64,000 bases of DNA from positions 1-64,000 of IMG/VR virus record IMGVR_UViG_3300032323_001487. One strand, given 5' to 3'. How positions within the stretch are numbered: position 1 is the first letter of the stretch; the number at the start of each line of letters is the position of its first letter. Under the pieces are notes generated by a model that was given only the letters and a program-made list of their open reading frames with translations, had not been told where the DNA came from and ran no database searches. The translations under genes were made by a program, and so were the position numbers. Positions 15,697 through 22,213 of this stretch are shown here, piece by piece. This DNA comes from a virus.

Positions 15697-16319
15697 TTGA
15701 CTACACCATAAAGCAGGTGTCGTCCAAAGAATCCAACCAGATGGTCGTGGACAACCACTACCTTCATCGCAAGGCATCGAATATGTATGCCTATGGTCTG
15801 TTCGATGGCGACGAGATGATTGGCTGTGTGATTTACGGGAAACCAGCATCGCCCAGTTTGTGTGTAGGAGTTTGTGGTCCAGAGGAATCTAGCCAAGTGC
15901 TTGAACTAACCAGACTCTGGATTGCTGACAAAACTCCAAAGAACACAGAGTCATACCTGATTGGTCGTAGCCTAAGGATGTTGCCAAAAGACAGAGACAT
16001 CATCGTGTCCTATGCCGAAATCGGAGCAGGTCACGTCGGCACTGTCTACCAAGCGACCAACTGGATTTATACGGGAATGTCCGACCGACACGTTGAGTGG
16101 AGATTAGACGGAGAATCCAGCACACACTCACGCCACATCTTTGACGAGCACGGCGGAGTAAATGGAGCAAAGGCTTTCTTCGGCGACAGACTCGAAAGAC
16201 ACGAGCGCCCACGAAAGCATCGATACGTTTTCTTCAACACTTCATCGAAGCGCAGGAAACGAGAACTCTTAGACAAACTAAGATATAAAATCCAACCCTA
16301 TCCAAAGAAGGAAACCTAA
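15693..16319 (+). CDS. Mom-like DNA-modification protein (GNAT-like fold)
   Basis: 208 aa. The pattern matches phage Mom-family adenine-modification proteins: NHYLHR (21-26), YGLFDGDEMIGCVIYGKP, LELTRLWIADKTPKNTESYLIGRSLRML (about 70-97) and SYAEIGAGHVGTVYQATNWIYTG (about 106-128). In phage Mu, Mom converts adenine to a carbamoylmethyl-type adduct that blocks restriction. Here it probably protects phage DNA in the same way, in an operon with a glycosyltransferase. The C-terminal third is basic (RRKRELLDKLRYK). Assignment rests on motif recognition. Confidence 0.72.
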   Translation: MIDYTIKQVSSKESNQMVVDNHYLHRKASNMYAYGLFDGDEMIGCVIYGKPASPSLCVGVCGPEESSQVLELTRLWIADKTPKNTESYLIGRSLRMLPKDRDIIVSYAEIGAGHVGTVYQATNWIYTGMSDRHVEWRLDGESSTHSRHIFDEHGGVNGAKAFFGDRLERHERPRKHRYVFFNTSSKRRKRELLDKLRYKIQPYPKKET

Positions 16320-16727
16320 ATGAAGAAATGGTTCGGAGAGTTTTTCAACAAAATCCGATTTACTAAAACCACCAAGACCGAGGCTGACACCCTGAGAGAC
16401 AACGTAAGCAGAATCGCTCGAGACAACAGAGGCAGATGGGTAATCGACGATTTGGGAAAGCCAGTCCTAAAGACTGACGACCCAGCGCGAATCGCAAAGT
16501 TCAGTAAGCGCCAAGAAGACTACTACCTAGAAGTCGCCAAGAAAGCATCTTGCTGTGGTGGTGGCGGTTCAGGTTGCCAGTGCTCCCTAAAGCCGACGGA
16601 CAACAAAAAGGTCGAAGAAGTAAAGACCGAAGCCAAGCGTCAGCAAGAAAAGTATGGAACTCAAAAGCCAGTTGCTAAGAAAAAGCCAACTGGTGGAGGC
16701 ACCAAAAAAGAACAAGCAACAGAGTAA
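16320..16727 (+). CDS. Hypothetical basic protein with Cys cluster
   Basis: 135 aa. The N-terminal MKKWFGEFFNKIRFTKTTK helix leads to a middle region with CCGGGGSGCQC (about 77-88), then a Lys-rich tail (KKKPTGGGTKKEQ). Charged and probably partly disordered. It is the last gene before the terminator. No family recognised. Confidence 0.6.
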   Translation: MKKWFGEFFNKIRFTKTTKTEADTLRDNVSRIARDNRGRWVIDDLGKPVLKTDDPARIAKFSKRQEDYYLEVAKKASCCGGGGSGCQCSLKPTDNKKVEEVKTEAKRQQEKYGTQKPVAKKKPTGGGTKKEQATE

Positions 16728-16750
16728 TTTCAAAACAGTTTCAAACTAAG

Positions 16751-16790
16751 CCCCGAAAAAATCACTAACCCTGATTTTTCGGGGTTTTTT
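16751..16790 (+). terminator. Strong Rho-independent terminator
   Basis: CCCCGAAAAAATCA pairs with TGATTTTTCGGGG around loop CTAACCC and is followed by TTTTTT. Ends the 14.0-16.7 kb operon. Confidence 0.92.
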
Positions 16791-16885
16791 CTGCCTTTCT
16801 AAATGAAAAAGGTAGCGTTCACCCTCACCTCATCCAAAATTTCGTCCAAATCGAAAATAAAGATTGACTTTATAGTGATAACTGT

Positions 16886-16902
16886 CAGGTTGTATAAACC
16901 TG
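16886..16902. promoter_or_regulatory. Operator-like near-palindrome
   Basis: CAGGTT and AACCTG are separated by GTATA. A TTGACT element lies at 16864-16869, but its spacing to a -10 is not clear. This stretch probably holds the regulated promoter of the 17015 operon. Confidence 0.4.
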
Positions 16903-16945
16903 CGGGATGAGACACCCTTAGGTTGCCCAAAGCAAACGAACGGGT

Positions 16946-16982
16946 CGGGCGGCAGTCAGTCTCTCCCCCGAACTGCCGTCCG
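16946..16982 (+). promoter_or_regulatory. Leader RNA hairpin before the 17015 operon
   Basis: CGGGCGGCAGT and ACTGCCGTCCG form an 11 bp stem (one G-U) with a 15 nt pyrimidine-rich loop. It sits about 30 nt before the ATG and has no T-run, so it is more likely a structured leader or mRNA-stability element than a terminator. Confidence 0.5.
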
Positions 16983-17014
16983 ACTCTTATGAAATAACAA
17001 GGACGTAATTCAAA

Positions 17015-17944
17015 ATGTCAGACCCTCGTGCTATAGATTCGGCAGACCCTTTCTCTACTCCCATCGCGGAGAAGCCAGACGTTCAGGTCGACACTCCAAC
17101 CAACCTCCGCCCCGACCTTTCCCAATATGGAATCGAAGAAGTAGACAAGGGCATCTGCGAAGACACGTATGAGAACCGCGCTGCCTTACGTCGAGCAAAG
17201 ATGAACTGGATTCCTGTTTACGCAGTGAACGGCGTTCCTACTGGAACCATCCAAGCCATCTCCCCCGAGATGCAAACTCAGCAAAGAATGTTGAGCCTCG
17301 ATGAGAAGGTCGCAATTCTTTCAGACCCTAAAAATAAAAACTCGGATTACTTGACGGGCTTCGACCTTCTTGCTGAATCCGAGGGCGACTTGATTGCGCC
17401 ACCTTGGGTTCTCGGCGCGACGCGCGTTTGGGCAAAACTCTATAATGAAGCGAATGGCGATTTCGAATCGCTTGGAAAAAAGGTACCCCCTTTACCATCA
17501 CGTTGTAAGGCCATCAAGGACGACGGCATCCGCTGTCAGTTATGGACTGGAGGACGTCCACAAGATGACGGCTTCTGTCGCGTTCACCTTGGCGCGTTAC
17601 GCAATAAACCGACGGACTCAGTTGAACGTGCTCGCGCACGTCTGACTCAGGTTGCCCCTGTTGCTGTAGACACCCTTGAGCAGTTGATGGAGTCAGCCGA
17701 GTCTGAGCCAGTGAAACTAAAAGCAGCCACAGAAATTTTGGACCGCGCGGGTGTCAGAGCAGGCTTTGATATAAATACTGATGTTACTCTAGACGTCAGG
17801 CCCGCTGCTTCTATAATCGCCGAACGTCTACAACGGTTAGCCCAAAACACCATTGACGCTCAGAGACGTATCGAAGAATCACAGCCACCGACCATTGAAG
17901 TAGAAGTAGAAGAAGCAGAGGTAGTTCCAGATGACGCTAAGTGA
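17015..17944 (+). CDS. Zinc-knuckle/HTH protein, possible terminase-accessory
   Basis: 309 aa. The centre carries CKAIKDDGIRCQLWTGG..GFCRVH (about 163-191), a Cys3His zinc knuckle. The C-terminal third (LTQVAPVAVDTLEQLMESAESEPVKLKAATEILDRAGVRAG) resembles the helical DNA-binding segment seen in actinophage proteins annotated as small terminase or terminase-associated. The terminase large gene lies 23 kb away, so this remains tentative. ATG is preceded by an AAGGACG RBS and a structured leader. Confidence 0.5.
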   Translation: MSDPRAIDSADPFSTPIAEKPDVQVDTPTNLRPDLSQYGIEEVDKGICEDTYENRAALRRAKMNWIPVYAVNGVPTGTIQAISPEMQTQQRMLSLDEKVAILSDPKNKNSDYLTGFDLLAESEGDLIAPPWVLGATRVWAKLYNEANGDFESLGKKVPPLPSRCKAIKDDGIRCQLWTGGRPQDDGFCRVHLGALRNKPTDSVERARARLTQVAPVAVDTLEQLMESAESEPVKLKAATEILDRAGVRAGFDINTDVTLDVRPAASIIAERLQRLAQNTIDAQRRIEESQPPTIEVEVEEAEVVPDDAK

Positions 17945-18140
17945 ACTAATTGAGTTAGCGACGGAGCACACCTTACGGCTCGCGGAAGACGTCAAACTTG
18001 CGTCGACTAGAATGGAACACGTGCGGGTCACGGCTCGCGCTAATGAAGCATCGAACTTACTCCACGCCCTAATGCACTACACACCCGACGGATTGCCAGC
18101 AAACAATGTCTCTATTTCAGAAACCGAACCCGACGAGTAA
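17931..18140 (+). CDS. Small helical hypothetical protein
   Basis: 69 aa, begins MTLSELIELATEHTLRLAED. Two helices, acidic C-terminus. It overlaps both neighbours (14 bp and 35 bp). No family recognised. Confidence 0.55.
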   Translation: MTLSELIELATEHTLRLAEDVKLASTRMEHVRVTARANEASNLLHALMHYTPDGLPANNVSISETEPDE

Positions 18141-18882
18141 CGTCGAGCGTTTTGTTGCACAAGCCCTAAGTTATAACGGATACACCGCGAGCGCGGGCCG
18201 TATCAATATCTTCGGCGAGCGCCTTGGTATGAACGGCTTGCCTTGGGACGGTATCTTTATTGACGTCGTGGCCCGCGAAGTCGGCGTGTCCTTACCGTCT
18301 CACATTTATCCGCCCGTCGCGCTCGCGGAATACATGGGGTCGGGACTTTTCCGTGCGAAGCCTCGACGGGGAGACATTGTGTTCTTCGCGACGTCTGAGG
18401 TGATGGACTTCGGCTCGCCTCACGTTGGTATAGTAACGGATGCCTCACGGCACGCGATAGACGGAACGTTCACGACGGTGGAGGCTATGGTCGGAAACGG
18501 CAAGCCTAAGAGTCCGCAAAATGGAGACGGAGTGTATGTTCGCGTCCGTCACCAAACGGAGGTCATCGGATATGCCCGTCCACGTTTTATTTCTTTAGCA
18601 GAACGGATGACCAAAGCGGGAGATGTTCCAACGGTTGTTCCTGCTCAGTTGCGTAACGGCTTGCGTCATAAGAACGTCGAGGTGGTTCAACTCGCGCTCG
18701 CTGGATTGTTCACGGACGTTCGCGGTTTGCCACGGGGACACTTCGATACACGGACTCGACTTGCTTACGCCAGATTCCAACGGAGCATCGGATATCCGCC
18801 TTCGCGTGCCACAGGTGAGGTTGACCTCGCATCCCTGCAACGGCTTGCCGAGATGACGGGTTTGTTCACCGCGAGCGCGTAG
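18106..18882 (+). CDS. NlpC/CHAP-like protein lacking the catalytic Cys, plus PG-binding domain
   Basis: 258 aa. Residues 10-160 follow the CHAP/NlpC-P60 pattern: VERFVAQALSYNGYT, GMNGLPWDGIFIDVVAREVGV where WC is expected, GDIVFF (89-94) and SPHVGIVTD (H106). The nucleophile position carries D48 (W47-D48-G49) instead of Cys, so a normal thiol mechanism is impossible. A PG_binding_1-like repeat follows (LRHKNVEVVQLALAGL...FDTRTRLAYARFQRSIG). It may be a cell-wall-binding virion or lysis-accessory protein. Higher GC than its neighbours. Confidence 0.6.
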   Translation: MSLFQKPNPTSNVERFVAQALSYNGYTASAGRINIFGERLGMNGLPWDGIFIDVVAREVGVSLPSHIYPPVALAEYMGSGLFRAKPRRGDIVFFATSEVMDFGSPHVGIVTDASRHAIDGTFTTVEAMVGNGKPKSPQNGDGVYVRVRHQTEVIGYARPRFISLAERMTKAGDVPTVVPAQLRNGLRHKNVEVVQLALAGLFTDVRGLPRGHFDTRTRLAYARFQRSIGYPPSRATGEVDLASLQRLAEMTGLFTASA

Positions 18883-18914
18883 GTAACGAAATGATAACGG
18901 CTTACGATTTAATC

Positions 18915-18962
18915 TTGACAAACCGGGAAAAGTCACTTTAAAATGTCTCCGACATTTTAAAG
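18915..18962 (+). promoter_or_regulatory. Promoter overlapped by a 27 bp perfect palindrome
   Basis: TTGACA (18915-18920), 18 bp, TAAAAT (18939-18944). Arms CTTTAAAATGTC (18936-18947) and GACATTTTAAAG (18951-18962), separated by TCC, are exactly complementary and cover the -10 and the predicted start site. ATGTC-N3-GACAT recurs within the spacer of the 32369 promoter. Confidence 0.75.
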
Positions 18963-19025
18963 CAAATTTCGATACACTTCCCTCTACAGGCCAGTGTTTA
19001 GGCGGGGGTCGATTTTCCCCCTTTT
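18951..19025 (+). ncRNA. Candidate ~75 nt small RNA
   Basis: Runs from the predicted start of the palindromic promoter to a terminator-like GGGGG / CCCCC hairpin with TTTT at 19022. No start codon or ORF lies in it. It could be a free small RNA or an attenuated leader for the 19246 gene. Confidence 0.45.
19004..19025 (+). terminator. Short GC hairpin terminator
   Basis: GGGGG (19004-19008), loop TCGATTTT, CCCCC (19017-19021), TTTTATTT. Confidence 0.6.
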
Positions 19026-19031
19026 ATTTCA

Positions 19032-19236
19032 TACGGTAAGCAACTGCGAGGCCCGCCTTCGAAAAGGGGTCCCCATTTTTCCAAGCGGCGAGCCAGGTTT
19101 CCCCCCAGGGGGAAGCCGCGTTATTTCATAACGGCAAGCCATGACGCGAAGCGGGAACGTTGACGGCGAGCGTTTACACGCGCTATGTTTATTTACACAA
19201 CGGCAAGCCAATAACGGCAAGCCGATAACGGAAAGC
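19032..19236. repeat. ACGGCNNGCC-type repeat cluster
   Basis: About 200 bp gene-free stretch with ACGGCAAGCC at about 19131, 19200 and 19213, and degenerate copies (ACGGTAAGCA at 19034, ACGGAAAGCA at 19228). These belong to the motif family that is densest at 30.52-30.95 kb. One copy of the dispersed 27 bp repeat lies within it. Confidence 0.55.
19061..19087 (+). repeat. Dispersed intergenic repeat, copy 1
   Basis: Variant of the AAAAGGGGTAG..TTTTTCCAAGCG element (GAAAAGGGGTCCCCATTTTT then CCAAGCG). Intergenic, forward. Confidence 0.6.
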
Positions 19237-19245
19237 AGGAGACGG

Positions 19246-19473
19246 ATGGACTTTGACGCGTGGTTGAAGATGGGTTACGAGAACGGGTGGGTAGGACCCG
19301 ACGTGTGCTTTACGCACGACGGCGTGCCTATGACGGCAAGCGAAGAAGCGGAGTTCGAGACGGGTGACCCTTGCGTACACATAGTGCGCCTCTACGAGTC
19401 GACGGATGCCAAACGGAGCGTCGAGGAGAACCACTCACCGAGTGTATGGAGAGCCACCAACAAGGGGTGGTAG
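19246..19473 (+). CDS. Small actinophage-type hypothetical protein
   Basis: 75 aa from the ATG at 19246, chosen because AGGAGACGG lies just upstream; the frame is open further back to 19141. The sequence WLKMGYENGWVGPDVCFTHDGVPMTASEEAEF..DPCVHIVRLYE resembles a small protein family common in actinobacteriophages (GW.GP.VC.THDG.P...E....DPC.H..R), of unknown function. The stop lies inside copy 2 of the dispersed repeat. Confidence 0.75.
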   Translation: MDFDAWLKMGYENGWVGPDVCFTHDGVPMTASEEAEFETGDPCVHIVRLYESTDAKRSVEENHSPSVWRATNKGW

Positions 19474-19486
19474 TTTTTCCAAGCGG
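19461..19486 (+). repeat. Dispersed intergenic repeat, copy 2
   Basis: CAAGGGGTGGTAGTTTTTCC followed by AAGCG. Overlaps the last codons of the 19246 gene. Confidence 0.6.
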
Positions 19487-19538
19487 GAGTTGACGGTCGC
19501 TCGAATCACGTTTCCGGGTTTGTTTTATGATAAAACCC

Positions 19539-19751
19539 ATGAGACACATCGAGGTACATTTAGTCGAGAGTAACGACGACAGAGAGTCATTGAACAAGGC
19601 TGGCTTTGACCTGTTCGAAGTCGAGACCTGCGAGCAATGCTTTGAGGAAGTTGGCGCAGTCGAAGACGCTGAGTTCGTTTCATTTGTTGTTTGTCTAGAC
19701 GAGGAAGATGAGTGGATTGTCTGCGCTGAGTGCGCTGAACCCATCTTGTAA
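19539..19751 (+). CDS. Small acidic zinc-ribbon protein
   Basis: 70 aa from the ATG at 19539 (TATGAT at 19526-19531, near-leaderless); an in-frame ATG at 19527 would add 4 residues. CEQC (about 30-33) and CAEC (about 63-66) bracket an acidic insert (EVGAVEDAEF..CLDEEDEWIVCAECAE). The CAECAE ending resembles the second ribbon of the 26701 protein, so they may be distant paralogues. Confidence 0.6.
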   Translation: MRHIEVHLVESNDDRESLNKAGFDLFEVETCEQCFEEVGAVEDAEFVSFVVCLDEEDEWIVCAECAEPIL

Positions 19752-19775
19752 AGGGGTGCCTGTTTTTCCGTGCGA
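19750..19775 (+). repeat. Dispersed intergenic repeat, copy 3
   Basis: AAAGGGGTGCCTGTTTTTCC then GTGCGA. The GTG start codon of the next gene lies inside the 3' end of the repeat, tying the element to translation initiation in this copy. Confidence 0.6.
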
Positions 19776-20255
19776 AAACTTTCTGTCTACCAAGACGTCG
19801 AGATTGACCTCGACGCGATTCTGAAATTATCTGAAGACTCTGAGTGGTTTGATGCTCAGATTGGCGATGTTCGCGATTTCTCATTTCGCAGGCTGAAGCA
19901 GTTCCAAGAAATTATTTTTCCGCAAATTAAAAATTACGTCGAAGATTGCTCAGACGAGCCACTCGAGATGGAATCATTTACTTTGATTCGATACACAGAG
20001 GGGCAGTTCTTTATCGAGCACTCTGACGACGACATCGAGGAACTCGAGCGCAAACTCTCCATCGTTATTTATTTGAACGACGATTACGAAGGAGGGGAGA
20101 TTTACTTCAGGAAACAAAACCTGACCATCAAACCCAAAGCCAACTCTCTGGTCGCGTTTCCTTCGACTGACGAATTCGTTCACGAAGCGAAGCCAATCAC
20201 CTCTGGGACAAAATATATAATCACCAGTTTTTGGTATTCGCGCTTGGAAAACTAG
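19770..20255 (+). CDS. 2OG-Fe(II) oxygenase, prolyl 4-hydroxylase-like (Lys-type)
   Basis: 161 aa, GTG start. H84-S-D86 (FIEHSDDD) and H138 (VHEAKPITSGTKYIITSFW) give the iron triad. K148 occupies the 2-oxoglutarate-binding position, as in collagen-type prolyl 4-hydroxylases, whereas the 1437 enzyme has Arg. LSIVIYLNDDYEGGEIYFR is the characteristic strand pair. Substrate unknown. It stands alone between zinc-ribbon genes and is the third 2OG oxygenase of the window. Confidence 0.82.
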   Translation: MRKLSVYQDVEIDLDAILKLSEDSEWFDAQIGDVRDFSFRRLKQFQEIIFPQIKNYVEDCSDEPLEMESFTLIRYTEGQFFIEHSDDDIEELERKLSIVIYLNDDYEGGEIYFRKQNLTIKPKANSLVAFPSTDEFVHEAKPITSGTKYIITSFWYSRLEN

Positions 20256-20268
20256 CGACCCCTTTTTC
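20241..20268 (-). repeat. Dispersed intergenic repeat, copy 4 (reverse)
   Basis: CGCTTGGAAAACTAGCGACC followed by CCTTTTTC, the reverse orientation of the element. It covers the 3' end of the oxygenase gene. Confidence 0.6.
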
Positions 20269-20281
20269 TTTGCCAACCCAC

Positions 20282-20311
20282 TTTCAAAATGTCAGTGGCT
20301 GCTCATACACT
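20282..20311 (+). promoter_or_regulatory. Leaderless promoter with AATGTC box
   Basis: TTTCAA, 18 bp, TACACT (20306-20311), 6 bases, ATG at 20318. The spacer contains AAATGTCAGTGG, nearly the same as in the 32032 promoter (AAATGTCAGTGG). Confidence 0.55.
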
Positions 20312-20317
20312 CAGAGT

Positions 20318-20641
20318 ATGGATGAATTTACAAATTACACAGAAGACGACTGGATGAGTTGGTGGACAGAGGTTTTCTATGGCATCGAGAACGATGACAT
20401 AGTTCACATCTGCGACCCACACGAAACCAAGCAGTGCGTCGATTGCGCGAAGGTTGACAATTGCTGGAACGAGAATGGTCTCTACATTCTCTGTACAGAT
20501 TGCCTCACAGTCGAGAGCACGTTGGAGATGAACCAAGTTCTAGGAGACGAGGACAGCCCCTACGCACACCTGAGCGAAGAAGAGAAAAAAGAAAAGTTCT
20601 TGGAGATGTATCGCGAGAATCCAGATATGTTCGACTTCTAA
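20318..20641 (+). CDS. Small acidic zinc-ribbon protein
   Basis: 107 aa from the ATG at 20318, preferred over the upstream in-frame start at 20231 because of the leaderless promoter. A double Cys pair (CVDCAKVDNCW..LCTDC, about 40-62) gives one zinc ribbon, followed by an acidic helical tail (SEEEKKEKFLEMYRENPD). Function unknown; one of several such proteins in the 19-39 kb region. Confidence 0.65.
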   Translation: MDEFTNYTEDDWMSWWTEVFYGIENDDIVHICDPHETKQCVDCAKVDNCWNENGLYILCTDCLTVESTLEMNQVLGDEDSPYAHLSEEEKKEKFLEMYRENPDMFDF

Positions 20642-20659
20642 AAGTTTTTATAAATAAAC

Positions 20660-20690
20660 TTGACAAAAAGATTTTTATCACTCATACTGT
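20660..20690 (+). promoter_or_regulatory. Promoter for the 20716 gene
   Basis: TTGACA (20660-20665) and CATACTGT (20683-20690) with 17-19 bp spacing; GGAGAG RBS follows. Confidence 0.6.
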
Positions 20691-20715
20691 TACCAACAAC
20701 TCTTGAAGGAGAGAA

Positions 20716-21015
20716 ATGACACCAAGGATGAAAGACATCACCATCACCACAGCCACGATTGACTTTGGCGATTGGAAACTCACTGCGACTGGTCAACTCG
20801 GAACCCACAGCGAGTGGCGCGTCGAGCAAACCACTCCAGCGATTCACTACACGAACGACTGGAAGATGCGCGATTACATTTGCGACCAACAGGAACTCGA
20901 GAAGTTCCTCTGGGAAGAAGTTCAGCGCATCAACCAAAAGTATTCAGTCTGCGTATTCGAGGAAACTATCGAGCAGGTCGAAGACGAGGACTACTTCGAG
21001 GAAGAGGACAACTAA
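20716..21015 (+). CDS. Hypothetical protein with acidic tail
   Basis: 99 aa, begins MTPRMKDITITTATIDFGDW. Beta-rich N-terminal half, then a helix (QQELEKFLWEEVQRINQKY) and a very acidic tail (EEDN). Coupled to the next gene (TAATG). No family recognised. Confidence 0.6.
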   Translation: MTPRMKDITITTATIDFGDWKLTATGQLGTHSEWRVEQTTPAIHYTNDWKMRDYICDQQELEKFLWEEVQRINQKYSVCVFEETIEQVEDEDYFEEEDN

Positions 21016-21167
21016 TGTCAGAGCGCAACTGTTCCATCGCGACTTGCGACAAGCACGCAGATGTCTACGCAGGTGGACCCTACTCAGGAGACTGGGCTGA
21101 CTACTACTGCCACGACCACATCCCACAAAATTTTCAAGTCTGGGATAGACTTGACAAACAGAAATAA
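21015..21167 (+). CDS. Small CHCC-type zinc finger protein
   Basis: 50 aa, begins MSERNCSIATCDKHADVYAG. C6, C11, H14 and C32/H34/H36 (YYCHDH) fit a compact zinc finger with a GPYSGDWADY insert. Its stop lies in the spacer region of the next gene's promoter. Function unknown. Confidence 0.6.
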   Translation: MSERNCSIATCDKHADVYAGGPYSGDWADYYCHDHIPQNFQVWDRLDKQK

Positions 21168-21180
21168 ATCTGCTTTACTA
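21151..21180 (+). promoter_or_regulatory. Promoter for the 21212 gene
   Basis: TTGACA (21151-21156), 17 bp, TTTACT (21174-21179). The -10 TTTACT recurs in promoters at 21624, 25940 and 41018 (minus). Confidence 0.65.
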
Positions 21181-21211
21181 GCAGAGTCATAAAAAACAAG
21201 AAGGAGACAAA

Positions 21212-21604
21212 ATGACAGAACGAGTAACTTGGGTGGACTACCAGTGGAAAGACGAAGCAATGTCTGGAGACAAGATGGCAATGGTGGTAATTCTCAACGA
21301 CAAAGACCTTTACGAGAAGTTGTCTACAGACGACGAGTTCGACCAGCGCGTCTGGTTTTACTTTCAAGACGAGGCAGAGTTCAAGCGTGCGTTCAATAAG
21401 GACAACGACGAACACGAGTTCTACTTGGTCGCACAGTATGACGAAGAGGACAACCCAATCTGTCCATCGTGCGATGGATTCATCCCAAGCAATGAGAACC
21501 CGGGCGCATACCCAGGGGCTATCTCGCGCAAAGACAACAGCACAGAGATTTGCTCAGCGTGTGGAACTGCTGAGGCGCTCGCGGACTTTTTTGGAAATAA
21601 ATAA
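21212..21604 (+). CDS. Hypothetical protein with C-terminal zinc ribbon
   Basis: 130 aa. N-terminal alpha/beta region (MVVILNDKDLYEKLSTDDEF), then CPSC (about 84-87) and CSAC (about 114-117) around a Gly/Pro-rich loop, forming a ribbon. AAGGAG RBS. Single-gene transcription unit. Function unknown. Confidence 0.65.
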   Translation: MTERVTWVDYQWKDEAMSGDKMAMVVILNDKDLYEKLSTDDEFDQRVWFYFQDEAEFKRAFNKDNDEHEFYLVAQYDEEDNPICPSCDGFIPSNENPGAYPGAISRKDNSTEICSACGTAEALADFFGNK

Positions 21605-21632
21605 AAAATCTTTTACGACACGCTTGACAAAT
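21602..21632 (+). repeat. 31 bp direct repeat spanning a promoter, copy A
   Basis: The segment from the 21212 gene stop through the -35 box of the next promoter is identical to 36331-36361. It includes CTTTTACGACACGCTTGACA. Confidence 0.8.
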
Positions 21633-21654
21633 AAAAATAAATCTGTTTTACTAT
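21624..21654 (+). promoter_or_regulatory. Promoter for the 21694 operon
   Basis: TTGACA (21624-21629), 17 bp, TTTACT then TACTAT. ACGACACGC directly abuts the -35. Confidence 0.65.
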
Positions 21655-21693
21655 TCAGGTAAGCAAAACCACTCGTTAGGAAGGAAAAAACAA

Positions 21694-22188
21694 ATGAGTG
21701 TAAAAAACAAAAAGGACAGCGCAGGTAAGGCGCTGTATGTGGAGTTCCGCAAGGCAGGCTACACATACCAGTTCATCCTCACCCCTGAGGCTGTCTTCAA
21801 TGGTCAGTTCTATCCTGTCCACTTTATGCGTAGAAATATGAACAGTTTCCAGTCTCGCAAGAACTGGGCTATCGATGCGACTCGTCACATCCCAAGCCCA
21901 CCTATTGACGCGTCAGGCGACTTTGCTCAGGCATCAGACGCTGAGGCAAAGCAAATGGCAGAACTCAAGTTACAGTTTGTGAAAAGCACGCTGAGCGACT
22001 TGTTCTACAAAGAGTGGAAAGTCTTCAAGAATCCAATCGCTGTCGAAGTTACTTACGAGGACCTAGACCTGATTGCTCAGAAGAAAACCCCTCAGGCGCT
22101 GATTCGTCGAATCCAGCGTTCACGAGTTGAGTTCGGTTTTGGAGAAGACCTAGTGTCTACTGCTGAGCCAACGATTCCAGTAGCGTAA
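21694..22188 (+). CDS. Hypothetical protein upstream of AAA/VWA pair
   Basis: 164 aa. Beta-rich N-terminus (GKALYVEFRKAGYTYQFILT) followed by helices (AKQMAELKLQFVKSTLSDLF) and a C-terminal RIQRSRVEFGFGED. Lies 25 bp before the MoxR-type ATPase gene with a GGAAGGA RBS between, so it may be part of the same functional unit. No family recognised. Confidence 0.6.
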   Translation: MSVKNKKDSAGKALYVEFRKAGYTYQFILTPEAVFNGQFYPVHFMRRNMNSFQSRKNWAIDATRHIPSPPIDASGDFAQASDAEAKQMAELKLQFVKSTLSDLFYKEWKVFKNPIAVEVTYEDLDLIAQKKTPQALIRRIQRSRVEFGFGEDLVSTAEPTIPVA

Positions 22189-22213
22189 ATCTCAGATAGG
22201 AAGGAAATACAAA

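Noticed and set aside
19525-19884. Minus-strand ORF opposite the zinc-ribbon and oxygenase genes
   Set aside because: Composition (Arg/Gln/Ser runs) is that of an antisense shadow of acidic genes.
20231-20317. Upstream start for the zinc-ribbon protein at 20318
   Set aside because: It lies in the 3' end of the oxygenase gene and a dispersed-repeat copy; a leaderless promoter fits 20318.
20759-21100. Alternative plus-frame ORFs at 20759 and 20772
   Set aside because: They overlap the better supported 20716 gene; only the distal part from 21015, with its own coupled start, looks real.
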